DNA from: Erythrobacter sanguineus
GTDB lineage: Bacteria > Pseudomonadota > Alphaproteobacteria > Sphingomonadales > Sphingomonadaceae
DNA length: 39,743 nt
Direction of reading: 5' to 3'
Assembly: GCA_945878845.1 (NCBI GenBank)
Contig: CAMCUB010000032.1
Span: forward strand, 1-39,743
The position numbers and the translations under genes were made by a program. Below are positions 16,251 to 23,767 of the stretch, in pieces (the stretch's first letter is position 1; each line of letters starts with the position of its first letter). The notes beneath the pieces are model-generated. The model saw only the letters and a program-made list of their open reading frames with translations, ran no database searches and was not told the origin of the DNA.

Positions 16251-16784
16251 ATGCTCGCGCTTCAAGTCATCGAAGGCCACAACATTGTCCACATCGCGAC
16301 GGTGCAGAAAGGGGGAATCCGCTACCGTGGCAGGTTCCATCTTCCTGTCTCGCTGGACCGCCTCGACGGTGGTTCGTTCGATCCGGCTGGGTCGCTAGGG
16401 GGCGCAGCTCTGGGAGCGATGACGTTTGGAGCGGTCGGCGCGATCGTAGGCTCGATTACGGCGGGCCGTGGGAGGACGGCGGTTTCGATCAAGATGACTG
16501 ACGGCACGGAAATGGTGTGCACAGTCGCTAGTGACGAGTTTGCCGCCCTTTATGTCGAGGTTCAACGGCTTATCGCGTTGGCGGCGACTGGCTACGTGCC
16601 GCCAGTCCCCGCAAAGGTCACCCTCGCGCAGGTGCTCCTAGGCCCCTTTTATCTCGCACGCTTCGGCTTTGGCTGGTTCATGGCCGGCATGAGCATCACC
16701 ATACTCACGCTCGGCATTGGCTGGCTAGCTATGCCCGCATTGTCCGCTCATCTCGAACGACGAAGGGCGCAAGCTTCAGCCTAG
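16251..16784 (+). CDS. membrane protein of unknown function, under XRE-type operator
   Basis: A 177-residue protein I cannot assign. The N-terminal 45 residues look like a small beta domain (LQVIEGHNIVHIATVQKGGIRYRGRFHLPV). A glycine-rich hydrophobic stretch follows (GSLGGAALGAMTFGAVGAIVGSITAGRGR, about 46-75). After a second soluble part come one long or two short hydrophobic segments (LGPFYLARFGFGWFMAGMSITILTLGIGWLAMPAL, about 128-166). A GGAGG ribosome site lies 6 bases before the ATG, and a palindromic operator overlaps the promoter zone. The arrangement with the divergent XRE gene suggests a tightly repressed product, perhaps toxic or needed only when the element is induced. The 3' end overlaps the next, convergent gene by 9 bases. 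Confidence 0.7.
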   Translation: MLALQVIEGHNIVHIATVQKGGIRYRGRFHLPVSLDRLDGGSFDPAGSLGGAALGAMTFGAVGAIVGSITAGRGRTAVSIKMTDGTEMVCTVASDEFAALYVEVQRLIALAATGYVPPVPAKVTLAQVLLGPFYLARFGFGWFMAGMSITILTLGIGWLAMPALSAHLERRRAQASA

Positions 16785-17087
16785 GCCATTCTTCCGAACG
16801 AACTCTTCGCCCCATCGGGAGGTGAGTTCTGTCGGGCTGAACGCGACCTTCACCCAGCGATGAAAAACGCGGCGCCGACCCCAAAGGGCAATGGTCTGTT
16901 CCCGGTACCCCATGGCGCGCAGGTCTGCTCGCGCGAGATATCTTTCGTGCTCGTCGCAAAGGCGGCTATCGCCGCCCATGAGTTCGATCATATCGTCTTC
17001 GGTGAGGAAGCCGACGTCGTCCAATGCCTCTTCCAGCAGACGCTGGTGCTCGGAGCTGGACCGTCCCTCGGGCAAATAGATCGACAT
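16776..17087 (-). CDS. small acidic protein of unknown function
   Basis: A 103-residue protein from the ATG at 17087, with GGAAG 6 bases upstream; a TTG two codons earlier is a weaker option. No known motif is recognised. The first half is acidic (EEALDDVGFLTEDDMIELMGGDSRLCDEHERY), the second half basic and aromatic (GRRRVFHRWVKVAFSP). It lies 12 bases downstream of the 17100-17813 gene and closes the minus-strand operon that starts with the terminase genes. Confidence 0.6.
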   Translation of the reverse strand: MSIYLPEGRSSSEHQRLLEEALDDVGFLTEDDMIELMGGDSRLCDEHERYLARADLRAMGYREQTIALWGRRRVFHRWVKVAFSPTELTSRWGEEFVRKNGLG

Positions 17088-17099
17088 CGGCAACTTCCT

Positions 17100-17813
17100 T
17101 CATTCTGCGGTGACTGGATCGGGAGTTGGTAAAGCTGCGCGGGTAAGTGCCGCGCTCATCTTCGCTACGGGATTGGGGCGGCGGGTCAGGAACACGCGGT
17201 CGGCGTTGATGATCTCGCGACCGATCAGCTCGATCTCGGCGATGGCGACCGTCACTCGGTCGAAGTCCGGGCCTACGAGCCCTTGGGCAAGTTCGGATGA
17301 GCTGAACGGTCGCGCCGTGGCCTTGATCCCCGAATTGCGGGCGCAAAGTGCGGCGCCGAGTTCCATATCGCGGGTGGCGATGGCGAACGATGCTAGCGAG
17401 GCCAGTTCGACCAGGCCCGAGCTCTCAATCTGGCTCGCGATGAAACTGCGGCGCGGTGAGCCGAGGTTCTCGCGCATCAGCATCTGCATTGCAGAGCGGT
17501 AGTGTACCGCGATGGCCTTGATCTCGTTCATCTGGCGGACAGCGACGCGGAGGACCTCGGTGCGCGCCTTATCGCTGCCGTCGATGAGTTCACGCCGGAA
17601 TGATCCGGTGACCCGGTTGGCAACGGAAAGGCGCTCGGCGGTCGTCAGATCGCCGAGCGAGTCCTCCAGTTCGGCCCTTTTGGCCTGCACGCGCCCGTCG
17701 ATCGAGCCGAGCAGCGCCAGCTGGCGTTCGCGGAGCTGCTTCATCTGTTCGTGCCGCTCGAGGACCTCCGTCACGGAGGCCCAATGTGCGGACAGCTTTT
17801 CATTCTGGATCAT
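17100..17813 (-). CDS. helical protein of unknown function in the terminase operon
   Basis: A 237-residue, strongly helical protein. The first ~90 residues (VTEVLERHEQMKQLRERQLALLGSIDGRVQAKRAELEDSLGDL) look like a coiled coil, followed by predicted helices rich in Ala, Glu and Arg. No known fold is recognised. The start at 17813 has GAGG 6 bases upstream. An in-frame ATG at 17891 would lengthen it by 26 residues, but that codon sits 3 bases from the base of a strong hairpin and has no ribosome site. It follows terL and a small gene on the same strand, so a role in packaging, capsid remodelling or helper interference is possible but unproven. Confidence 0.6.
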   Translation of the reverse strand: MIQNEKLSAHWASVTEVLERHEQMKQLRERQLALLGSIDGRVQAKRAELEDSLGDLTTAERLSVANRVTGSFRRELIDGSDKARTEVLRVAVRQMNEIKAIAVHYRSAMQMLMRENLGSPRRSFIASQIESSGLVELASLASFAIATRDMELGAALCARNSGIKATARPFSSSELAQGLVGPDFDRVTVAIAEIELIGREIINADRVFLTRRPNPVAKMSAALTRAALPTPDPVTAE

Positions 17814-17894
17814 GGCCACCTCGTCTGGGCAATGCATCACGCGCTGCGGGGACGTTGCGAACATGGGCGGAACACCGCGGTTCGCCGCCATCGC

Positions 17895-17925
17895 GGCACC
17901 GACACCTCAATCAGGTGTCGGTGCC
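17895..17925. promoter_or_regulatory. perfect 13-bp stem-loop between two minus-strand genes
   Basis: GGCACCGACACCT (17895-17907) and AGGTGTCGGTGCC (17913-17925) are perfectly complementary around the 5-base loop CAATC. There is no T-tract on either side, so it is not a typical intrinsic terminator. It may set mRNA processing between the operon segments, sequester a start, or be a protein-binding site. Confidence 0.6.
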
Positions 17926-17968
17926 TGAATGCGACGATTGCGCCATCTTGCTGACCGTCATTTCCGGC

Positions 17969-18259
17969 TCAGCGCTTCCGGCTATGCTCGCACATCCAGT
18001 TGCTGACGTATGCTGGCGGGAGCGCCGCCATGAACGCGTCGAGCGGCGCGTGGCCAGGGCCGATCAGAACCTGCGCTTTTCGGGTTGCGGCGAAAACGAG
18101 GGCGAGAGGTGCAACCGCTTCCTGTGGGATTTCGCCGCGTGCGGCCTTGCGACTGAAAAGTGCGATGTCGCCCTTACGAGCGGTAACTGCGAGCTTAGTC
18201 AAATCTGCCTCCTCCGATTGTGGGGGCCGACCGACTCGCAGCTTCGAATGGGAAATCAC
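17969..18259 (-). CDS. small protein of unknown function downstream of terL
   Basis: A 96-residue protein read from a GTG at 18259; no ATG is available in frame before the conserved-looking part. It begins MISHSKLRVGRPP, an AT-hook-like basic start, then KLAVTARKGDIALFSRKAARGEIPQEAVAPLALVFAATRKAQVLIGPGHAPLDAFMAALPPAYVSNW. No family is recognised and no membrane segment is seen. It begins 21 bases after the terL stop and is probably in the same transcript. Confidence 0.5.
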   Translation of the reverse strand: MISHSKLRVGRPPQSEEADLTKLAVTARKGDIALFSRKAARGEIPQEAVAPLALVFAATRKAQVLIGPGHAPLDAFMAALPPAYVSNWMCEHSRKR

Positions 18260-18280
18260 ATCAACATTACGTGACGGCGC

Positions 18281-19639
18281 TTACCAAGCCCTCTGCGTCA
18301 CTGAAGGCCGCTTCCAGATAACGCCATAGCGTAGCGCGTCCGCAGCATGATCGGCGGCACTGCTGTCCACATCCTCGATGTCGCGAGGATCGCGTGGCAG
18401 GACAGGTAGGGTGTCCCAGGCGTAGTCGCAGGCGCGGCTGATGTAGAGTCCCGGCTTCTCCATGCTCCCGGCCTGCGAGAGCAAGGTTCGCATCCGCTCC
18501 CACCCGGCTTTGCGGGAACCTTTCCCGGCCGGACAGAAGCGCACGCCCGACCGACTGAACTCGTCCGCAATGGTCGCCGCACTGTGGCCGCGAGCCCGCG
18601 CAAAGATCCCATCGTCGGCAACGCCGGACGGTCGCACCTTCCAATGTGCGGTCATGTCGCGGATCGCTTCGGCAAGGCGAGGAACGGTCCAGCCGAGTCC
18701 CTCGGTTGGCCTGTGCGGTCTGGCCGTGGCCAGTTCGTCGAGCGCGATCAGGCTGCCGCGGGGATAGAAATGGCCATCTGGGCCGGCCACGCCGGGCGAT
18801 CTGGCGAACAGATATGTTGCCGAAGGTGATGAGGAACCAAAGTCATGTGCAAGGAATGTTGCCCAGCCAGTTGGCACCTCCTTCCATCGATCAACGGCGC
18901 ACCGCTCAGGCGAGAGACATCCCGCGAAAAACGCACCGCGCGCGACCGCCCAATCGCCCTCGGTCCAGGCGCGGAACAGTTCTTCGTCGCCTGCACATGC
19001 CGCAAGGAGTTGTTGCCGGTAGTCGGCACCGTCGAGATGGGGGTTGTCGAGGAAGGTGCTTGGTGCATGGACGCAAGGCCTGCCTGCGTTCGTCTGGAAA
19101 GGCACCCAGGCCCGCGCCGCCAGAACGTAGCGCGACGCAACCCACTGGTGGCCCGCGCCGCCGGGGTTGCCTGCGAACACAGTACGGAGGGGGATGTCCT
19201 TGGGTCCGCGGAGGTTGGAGCGCAGAAGGTCGACCACCTGCGGTGTTGGCCACTGGGTGATCTCGTCGACGAGGATCAACGTGAAGCTACGGCCCTGGAC
19301 CTTGTCGTAGGCGGAGAAGGAATCGACCTGAGCGAGCTCCACGTAGCCATAAGGGAGTCTGAAAACGTGCTCGGACGCGTTGTAGGACGCCGCCGAGCCG
19401 TAGGCAGCCGAGAACAGTTGTCGAAGCACCAGCTCGAAGTCGGAGAGGCCCTTATAGGTCTTGCGGACATAGAGGACGCGTGCCCGTTCCCGGTATTGCT
19501 CGACATGGCGCAGGATTAGGAGGGCCTTGCAATGGCTTTTGCCGCCGCCGCGTCCGCCGCCCAAAAACAGGTCCATGTTCTCTGGCACGCTGAGGACGCG
19601 CGCTTGATAGGGGGTCGGCTCGATGACCTCGCCCGTCAT
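18281..19639 (-). CDS. terL: phage terminase large subunit (TerL)
   Basis: A 452-residue DNA-packaging motor and nuclease. Walker A GGGRGGGKS is at 27-35, Walker B LILVDE at 121-126 followed by ITQW, and the coupling-type motif AGNPGG at about 156-161. The C-terminal RNase H-like nuclease shows HDFGSSSPSATY (D266), ADDGIF (about 341-346) and DSSAADHAADALRYGV (about 425-440), so both catalytic halves look intact. Full length is normal. In phages it cuts concatemeric DNA and pumps it through a portal. No portal or capsid gene follows it here, which is odd for a prophage. Its ATG overlaps the TerS stop as ATGA. Confidence 0.92.
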   Translation of the reverse strand: MTGEVIEPTPYQARVLSVPENMDLFLGGGRGGGKSHCKALLILRHVEQYRERARVLYVRKTYKGLSDFELVLRQLFSAAYGSAASYNASEHVFRLPYGYVELAQVDSFSAYDKVQGRSFTLILVDEITQWPTPQVVDLLRSNLRGPKDIPLRTVFAGNPGGAGHQWVASRYVLAARAWVPFQTNAGRPCVHAPSTFLDNPHLDGADYRQQLLAACAGDEELFRAWTEGDWAVARGAFFAGCLSPERCAVDRWKEVPTGWATFLAHDFGSSSPSATYLFARSPGVAGPDGHFYPRGSLIALDELATARPHRPTEGLGWTVPRLAEAIRDMTAHWKVRPSGVADDGIFARARGHSAATIADEFSRSGVRFCPAGKGSRKAGWERMRTLLSQAGSMEKPGLYISRACDYAWDTLPVLPRDPRDIEDVDSSAADHAADALRYGVIWKRPSVTQRAW

Positions 19640-20166
19640 GGCACCCCGGTTCCGTCGATGGTGCGAGCATATTCCTCTGCGGACGCAGAGGCGGCGGGCA
19701 GATTGATAACCACGTTCACCCGCGCGTCGGCCGCGGCCTGCGGCGCGCCTTGGTCGCGATAGCCATGGCGAGACTTGAGTGCGAAGATCAGCGAGGTAGT
19801 TTCGCCCTCTCGCGCCTTGTCGAGCAGGACAGCAACGAGCTCTTCCTCCTCGATCTTGCGGCTCTCGGCGAGCGCCCCGGCAATCCGCTCGTCATCGTCG
19901 CGCAGCCGCATCCATGTGCGGTAATTGATGCCCAGGGAGCGCGCGATGCGGACTTCGGAGACGCCGCGACGGCAGGCATCGATGACCTTGCCGATGTGCT
20001 GGTCTGGAACCAGGTACTTTCTGCGATCGGAACGGGGGTCCAGGGCTGAAACCACCTGGGGGCGGGCGGGGGAGTAGGCCCCCTCCTGGCTGACGATACC
20101 ATGGTCCAGCCCATCGGTCCGGTGCTCTGAGCTGTGCTCGACTGGATCATCGCCGGACAGTGGCAT
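19636..20166 (-). CDS. terminase small subunit-like HTH protein (TerS)
   Basis: A 176-residue protein from the ATG at 20166. After an apparently disordered lead, residues about 60-115 hold a helix-turn-helix (HIGKVIDACRRGVSEVRIARSLGINYRTWMRLRDDDERIAGALAESRKIEEEELVAVLLDKAREG), followed by a helical oligomerisation-type segment and RVNVVINLPAA. Small terminase subunits recognise the packaging site (cos or pac) and recruit TerL. Position directly before terL with a 4-base overlap supports the call. A longer reading to 20277 is possible, but its N-terminus lacks a ribosome site. Satellites often encode their own TerS to redirect helper packaging. Confidence 0.75.
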   Translation of the reverse strand: MPLSGDDPVEHSSEHRTDGLDHGIVSQEGAYSPARPQVVSALDPRSDRRKYLVPDQHIGKVIDACRRGVSEVRIARSLGINYRTWMRLRDDDERIAGALAESRKIEEEELVAVLLDKAREGETTSLIFALKSRHGYRDQGAPQAAADARVNVVINLPAASASAEEYARTIDGTGVP

Positions 20167-20553
20167 GATCTTCTTGTCCTTTTCTGCACCGACGCCCTGA
20201 TAATGAATTAGGGGGTCTGACAAATGGGCCGGATGTAGCGCGACAGGCAGCAGGAGGAGCGCCGCCTGTCGCACCACCCCTTTTTATTGTCGCGGCTTCT
20301 GCGCCATCGGACGCCGTCATTGCCGCGGTCGCGCCGCGGTTCCAGGTTATCAAAGATTTGGGGCCGATGGCCTCCCGCCCGCATCACAGCGTGGGCGTCT
20401 TTCTCATCGTAAATGAAATTCGGTGCCGGGTGACCGGTAGACAGGCTGCTTCGTTGTTTCCACGGTCTGCACTACATCTGCCCAACCTATGGCTGGTGGA
20501 TGCAGTTCAGTCAGATTCTTAAGAATGAACCAGTTGTCTACCGGTCTACCTGT
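20167..20553. other. non-coding region with iterons and palindromes: candidate replication origin or packaging site
   Basis: No convincing gene lies in these 387 bases. GTCTAC occurs three times at exact 8-base spacing (20536, 20544, 20552), running into the stop codon of the primase gene. An inverted copy GACCGGTAGACA (20432-20443) matches TGTCTACCGGTC (20535-20546). A 12-base palindrome ATTCTTAAGAAT lies between them at 20515-20526. Nearer terS, GCGACAGGC (20240-20248) and GCCTGTCGC (20264-20272) form a stem. Iterons next to a primase/helicase gene resemble the origins of P4 and PICI satellites; proximity to terS also allows a cos/pac site. Confidence 0.5.
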
Positions 20554-22719
20554 CTACGATTGGACGTGCTCAAGATAGGCGTCGATGCGCGCTGCTGCTC
20601 CCGCCTCATCCCAATGGGCATGATTTCGGATGGACCACAGCGACCACGGCTGGCGATTGTCGTTGCCCTGCTTGGTGTAGCGAACATGTTTGACCGCCTT
20701 CACCTCATCCTTGAGCCATTTTATGACGCGGCTGCGCAACCCCTTCGACGTTCGTGCAATCCGTTCAGGCACCGCTCCTGTGACATCTTCCAGCCGCACG
20801 AGGTCGAATTCGAACGGGTAAGAGCCCTCTTCGAGCAGTTCCGAGAGGACCTGCTCAGCCTCTCCCAAGGTGAAGCCCCGCATCTCATCCTTGCCGCTTG
20901 TCCATGGCGCGCGACCCTTGGGGTTCAGCCCGATCTTGCGGGCTAACAGCCAGTGCGCCACGGCGGCGGCTCCTCCCGCATCAAGGAAGCCAAACAGCCT
21001 GTCGTAGTAGGTCTCACATGCCGGCTCTGCAGGCGAGAACACGGCCAGCCAGCGCCGGTCATCCGCTTCGATCGGCAGCGCGTCGGCATGGTTCGTAAAG
21101 CAGATCAGATTAAGATGATTAGGCAGATTATAGGCTCGCCCGTACATCGGTCGGATGCAAAGTTCACTGTCGGTGATGACCGGCTTGAGCCTGTTGGCGA
21201 CCTCCTGCCGCCCTAGAGCCATCAGCTCCTCGATAATGACCAACTGGCGCCCCTCCTGCCAGTCCGTGTATTTGTCCACGACGACGCTATTCATCGGTCG
21301 ACCGACATTGACCTCCCCGATCATACGCGCAGCGAGCAGTCCGATCCAACTCTTGCCAGTGCCCTGGCGGCCCCGCACCAAAAGGGCGAAAGTGATCTTT
21401 GTTTCCGGGCGCTGCACGAGCAACGCCAGATAATCGATCACGAAGGACCGCTCTGCTTCATCGGGAAACAGATAGGCCATGTGCTCCAAAAACACCGAAA
21501 CGTCGCCCTCGACTGGCTTGATACGGCTATCGCGCCAGGTGTTGTAGATGGCCGCTCCGCTTGAAGAGCGAGTAAACTCTTCTGCTAGTGGCACGTAGGC
21601 CATCGACTCCAGGCGCCTGATCGGCAGCTTGCCCTTCCACACGGCCGTCAGAATGTCCCCTTCTGGCCACTTATCAGCGTGGAGCGACTTGAACTGCTTT
21701 TCCGAGAGGGCCTTTCCGTCCGCACGGCGAATGAAACGCTCGGCATCGGCGATCCAAACGAACTGCCCGGCAAACTTAGCGTGAGGGCCATTTATGCCTT
21801 TCACGCCCTGACCAGGCTCATCTTCCACGACACCCGCAAAGTCGTTCGACGCCGTTATGGCCCTCACGATCTCCGGGTGGCCCGCTTCGATGACCGCCTT
21901 GAACAGCGTCCCCGCCTTGATGCCATCGGGCTTCGCCGCGAGACTTTTCCAGCGCATCCGAATGTCATCGGTCGCATCGGCATATCTCGCGTCGCCCAAT
22001 GACCACTCCACGAAAACGTCGATGCCTGCGCCGTTCGTCGCATGGTGGCTGGCCATCATGATTTCACGCCATGCAAGCTCATCGTTGAACGCGTACACGT
22101 CGAGGCAGGCCAATAGAGTCGCCAAATCATCGACGTCGATCTCGCCGGGCCCATCGCTGGCGAGGCATTCAGGCCGGACGAGCAATTCGATGAGCGAACC
22201 TGGCGCATCGCTAACTTGGGAAAGCGGGACGCAGAGCGGATCGTCATCCCATCGATAGACAACGCCATTGGCATGGACCGACCCCGACGCCACGACGAAG
22301 CCACCCTCAGTCTTTACGTCGATACCGTCATGCCCTGGCACTTTGCCTGCGACCTTCACGCCCGCAGGCTTCTTCATGTATATGTGCCTTCCGCCAGAGC
22401 CGGTCCAGACGATCGGCCAATCGGCAAAGTCGATGTCCAGCTCGACCGCAAGTCGCTTAAGGGAATCATCGCCGCCGTGACGCGGGTCAACGTCGAGCAC
22501 TAGATCGTCATCTCGCAGTCGAACTCCGATGTTCTTGCCTGAGGCAAAGTGGGCCTTGGCATCATCGGCAGAGAGGGGCTGCAACAAGCGCCAGTTCGAG
22601 GCTGACGGCTGCTTTCCGCCCGGCTTGCCGCGGCACAGTTCATTCGGGCCTGTCAGACAGATCAGCTCGTAGCGACCGGCATAGGGCTCAAGGGCATGGG
22701 CATTTTGATGGGCCATCAT
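20554..22719 (-). CDS. bifunctional primase-polymerase / SF3-like helicase (phage/satellite replication protein)
   Basis: A 721-residue replication initiator. The N-terminal AEP-type primase has LVLDVDPR (D76, D78), SGGRHIYMKK (H112) and HDGIDVKTEGGFVVASGS (about 130-147), the three acid/His motifs of the prim-pol fold. A PriCT-like helical linker (TDDIRMRWKSLA) is near 250. A DUF5906-type helicase follows, with Walker A GRQGTGKS at 450-457, LVIIEE at 493-498 and FTNHADALPIEADDRRW further on. The C-terminus may bind the origin. The first ATG overlaps the stop of the AlpA-like gene, with GGAGG 7 bases upstream. Such fusions replicate phages, satellites and some plasmids. Confidence 0.9.
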   Translation of the reverse strand: MMAHQNAHALEPYAGRYELICLTGPNELCRGKPGGKQPSASNWRLLQPLSADDAKAHFASGKNIGVRLRDDDLVLDVDPRHGGDDSLKRLAVELDIDFADWPIVWTGSGGRHIYMKKPAGVKVAGKVPGHDGIDVKTEGGFVVASGSVHANGVVYRWDDDPLCVPLSQVSDAPGSLIELLVRPECLASDGPGEIDVDDLATLLACLDVYAFNDELAWREIMMASHHATNGAGIDVFVEWSLGDARYADATDDIRMRWKSLAAKPDGIKAGTLFKAVIEAGHPEIVRAITASNDFAGVVEDEPGQGVKGINGPHAKFAGQFVWIADAERFIRRADGKALSEKQFKSLHADKWPEGDILTAVWKGKLPIRRLESMAYVPLAEEFTRSSSGAAIYNTWRDSRIKPVEGDVSVFLEHMAYLFPDEAERSFVIDYLALLVQRPETKITFALLVRGRQGTGKSWIGLLAARMIGEVNVGRPMNSVVVDKYTDWQEGRQLVIIEELMALGRQEVANRLKPVITDSELCIRPMYGRAYNLPNHLNLICFTNHADALPIEADDRRWLAVFSPAEPACETYYDRLFGFLDAGGAAAVAHWLLARKIGLNPKGRAPWTSGKDEMRGFTLGEAEQVLSELLEEGSYPFEFDLVRLEDVTGAVPERIARTSKGLRSRVIKWLKDEVKAVKHVRYTKQGNDNRQPWSLWSIRNHAHWDEAGAAARIDAYLEHVQS

Positions 22720-22955
22720 CGCGCCACCTCCCCGCGCACGAACGCGTCGAGATCGTTGACGTGATACCGGATCAGCTTGTCCTGGATGACGTGATAGGCT
22801 GGGCCTTCACCGCGCGAGCGCCAAGTCTTGAGTGTTCCCGCCGAGCATGACAGATATTCGGCCGCCTGCGCGCTGTCCTTCCAGGGTGAAGGGATAGAGG
22901 TGTCGAGAGCGCGACGAACGGCGCGCTCGACGACCTGTTCGAGGTCGTTGTCCAT
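22716..22955 (-). CDS. AlpA/MerR-like helix-turn-helix protein (excisionase-type)
   Basis: A 79-residue protein with a C-terminal winged-helix HTH_17-type domain: KDSAQAAEYLSCSAGTLKTWRSRGEGPAYHVIQDKLIRYHVNDLDAFVRG. This is the usual form of small DNA-binding excisionases and AlpA regulators that control integrase and replication genes of phage satellites. It is coupled to the primase/helicase by a 4-base ATGA overlap, so it may also regulate replication. About 270 bases upstream carry no gene; an inverted pair GACCGAT (23003-23009) and ATCGGTC (23051-23057) there could be an operator. Confidence 0.8.
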   Translation of the reverse strand: MDNDLEQVVERAVRRALDTSIPSPWKDSAQAAEYLSCSAGTLKTWRSRGEGPAYHVIQDKLIRYHVNDLDAFVRGEVAR

Positions 22956-23227
22956 AGATTCGGTCCTTCAAAGCTGCCCGAGGGCGGCGGATTTTTGGGA
23001 AAGACCGATTTCAAATAGTCATCAGAACATTGGCTAGGCATGGGGAACGTATCGGTCAAAACCGCCCGCGCTACCTCTTGAAAGAGGCGTCCCGAATCGC
23101 GCGGCTGGGATGTGCTAGTTTGGTCCAAGCCAGTCGCCTATCAACGAATCGCAGTCTGTGCTTAGACCCTTGAAATCTAGAAAGATCATCTCCAGTTTTG
23201 CTTGGTCAATTTAATTGGGGGTGGTTC

Positions 23228-23767
23228 ATGGCTGACTGGATCTACGTCGATAACTCGAACGTCTTCATCGAGGGCAAGCGGGTTAGCGCGGTAAAGCAAG
23301 GAATGGCTCTCGATATCTGGGAGGCAATGGACAATCGCATCTTGGACAATTCCTACCGGATGAGCTTCGGTAAGCTCTACACCTTCGTTGCCGGCAATGA
23401 CCCCAAAGAGACCGCAAGAGCGATGCTGTTCGGCTCAAGGCCCCCCGAGAACGACGCCATCTGGGAAATTGCCAAGCGGGCGGGCTTTGAGGTCATTACG
23501 CATGATCGCAATGCGTCAAACAAAGAAAAGAAGATCGACACAGGCATCGTGGCCGAATTGACGCGAGACGCTTACCGCAATGCCAAGGCTGGCGATGTGT
23601 TCACGATCGTTTCGGGAGATATCGATTACGTCCCTGCGATCGAAAACCTTATCAAAGACGGTTTCCAAGTCGATGTGGTCTTCTGGGACCATGCGGGACG
23701 CGAACTCAGAGAAGCGTGCTCAAACTTCATATCCCTTAATCCGCACTTGGACGCGCTTAAGCCCTAG
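23228..23767 (+). CDS. NYN domain protein (PIN-like, LabA-type putative ribonuclease)
   Basis: A 179-residue protein with the NYN fold: YVDNSNVFIEG (D8), EKKIDTGIVAELTRDAY (D104) and FTIVSGDIDYVPAIE (D131, D133) supply the acidic metal-binding cluster of a PIN-like nuclease. Known NYN proteins act on RNA in processing or decay, and some are linked to defence. The ATG at 23228 follows a GGGGG ribosome site; an upstream alternative start at 23198 lacks one. It is the only plus-strand gene in the integrase half of the element, and its 3' end overlaps the integrase 3' end by 11 bases. The target is unknown. Confidence 0.85.
   Translation: MADWIYVDNSNVFIEGKRVSAVKQGMALDIWEAMDNRILDNSYRMSFGKLYTFVAGNDPKETARAMLFGSRPPENDAIWEIAKRAGFEVITHDRNASNKEKKIDTGIVAELTRDAYRNAKAGDVFTIVSGDIDYVPAIENLIKDGFQVDVVFWDHAGRELREACSNFISLNPHLDALKP

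Noticed and set aside
20240..20290. Intrinsic terminator (stem GCGACAGGC/GCCTGTCGC before a T run)
   Set aside because: The T run is separated from the stem by several bases and the loop is large; kept only as part of the candidate origin region.
20147..20353. 68-codon minus-strand frame upstream of terS
   Set aside because: Overlaps the terS start in another frame and has no ribosome site or family pattern.
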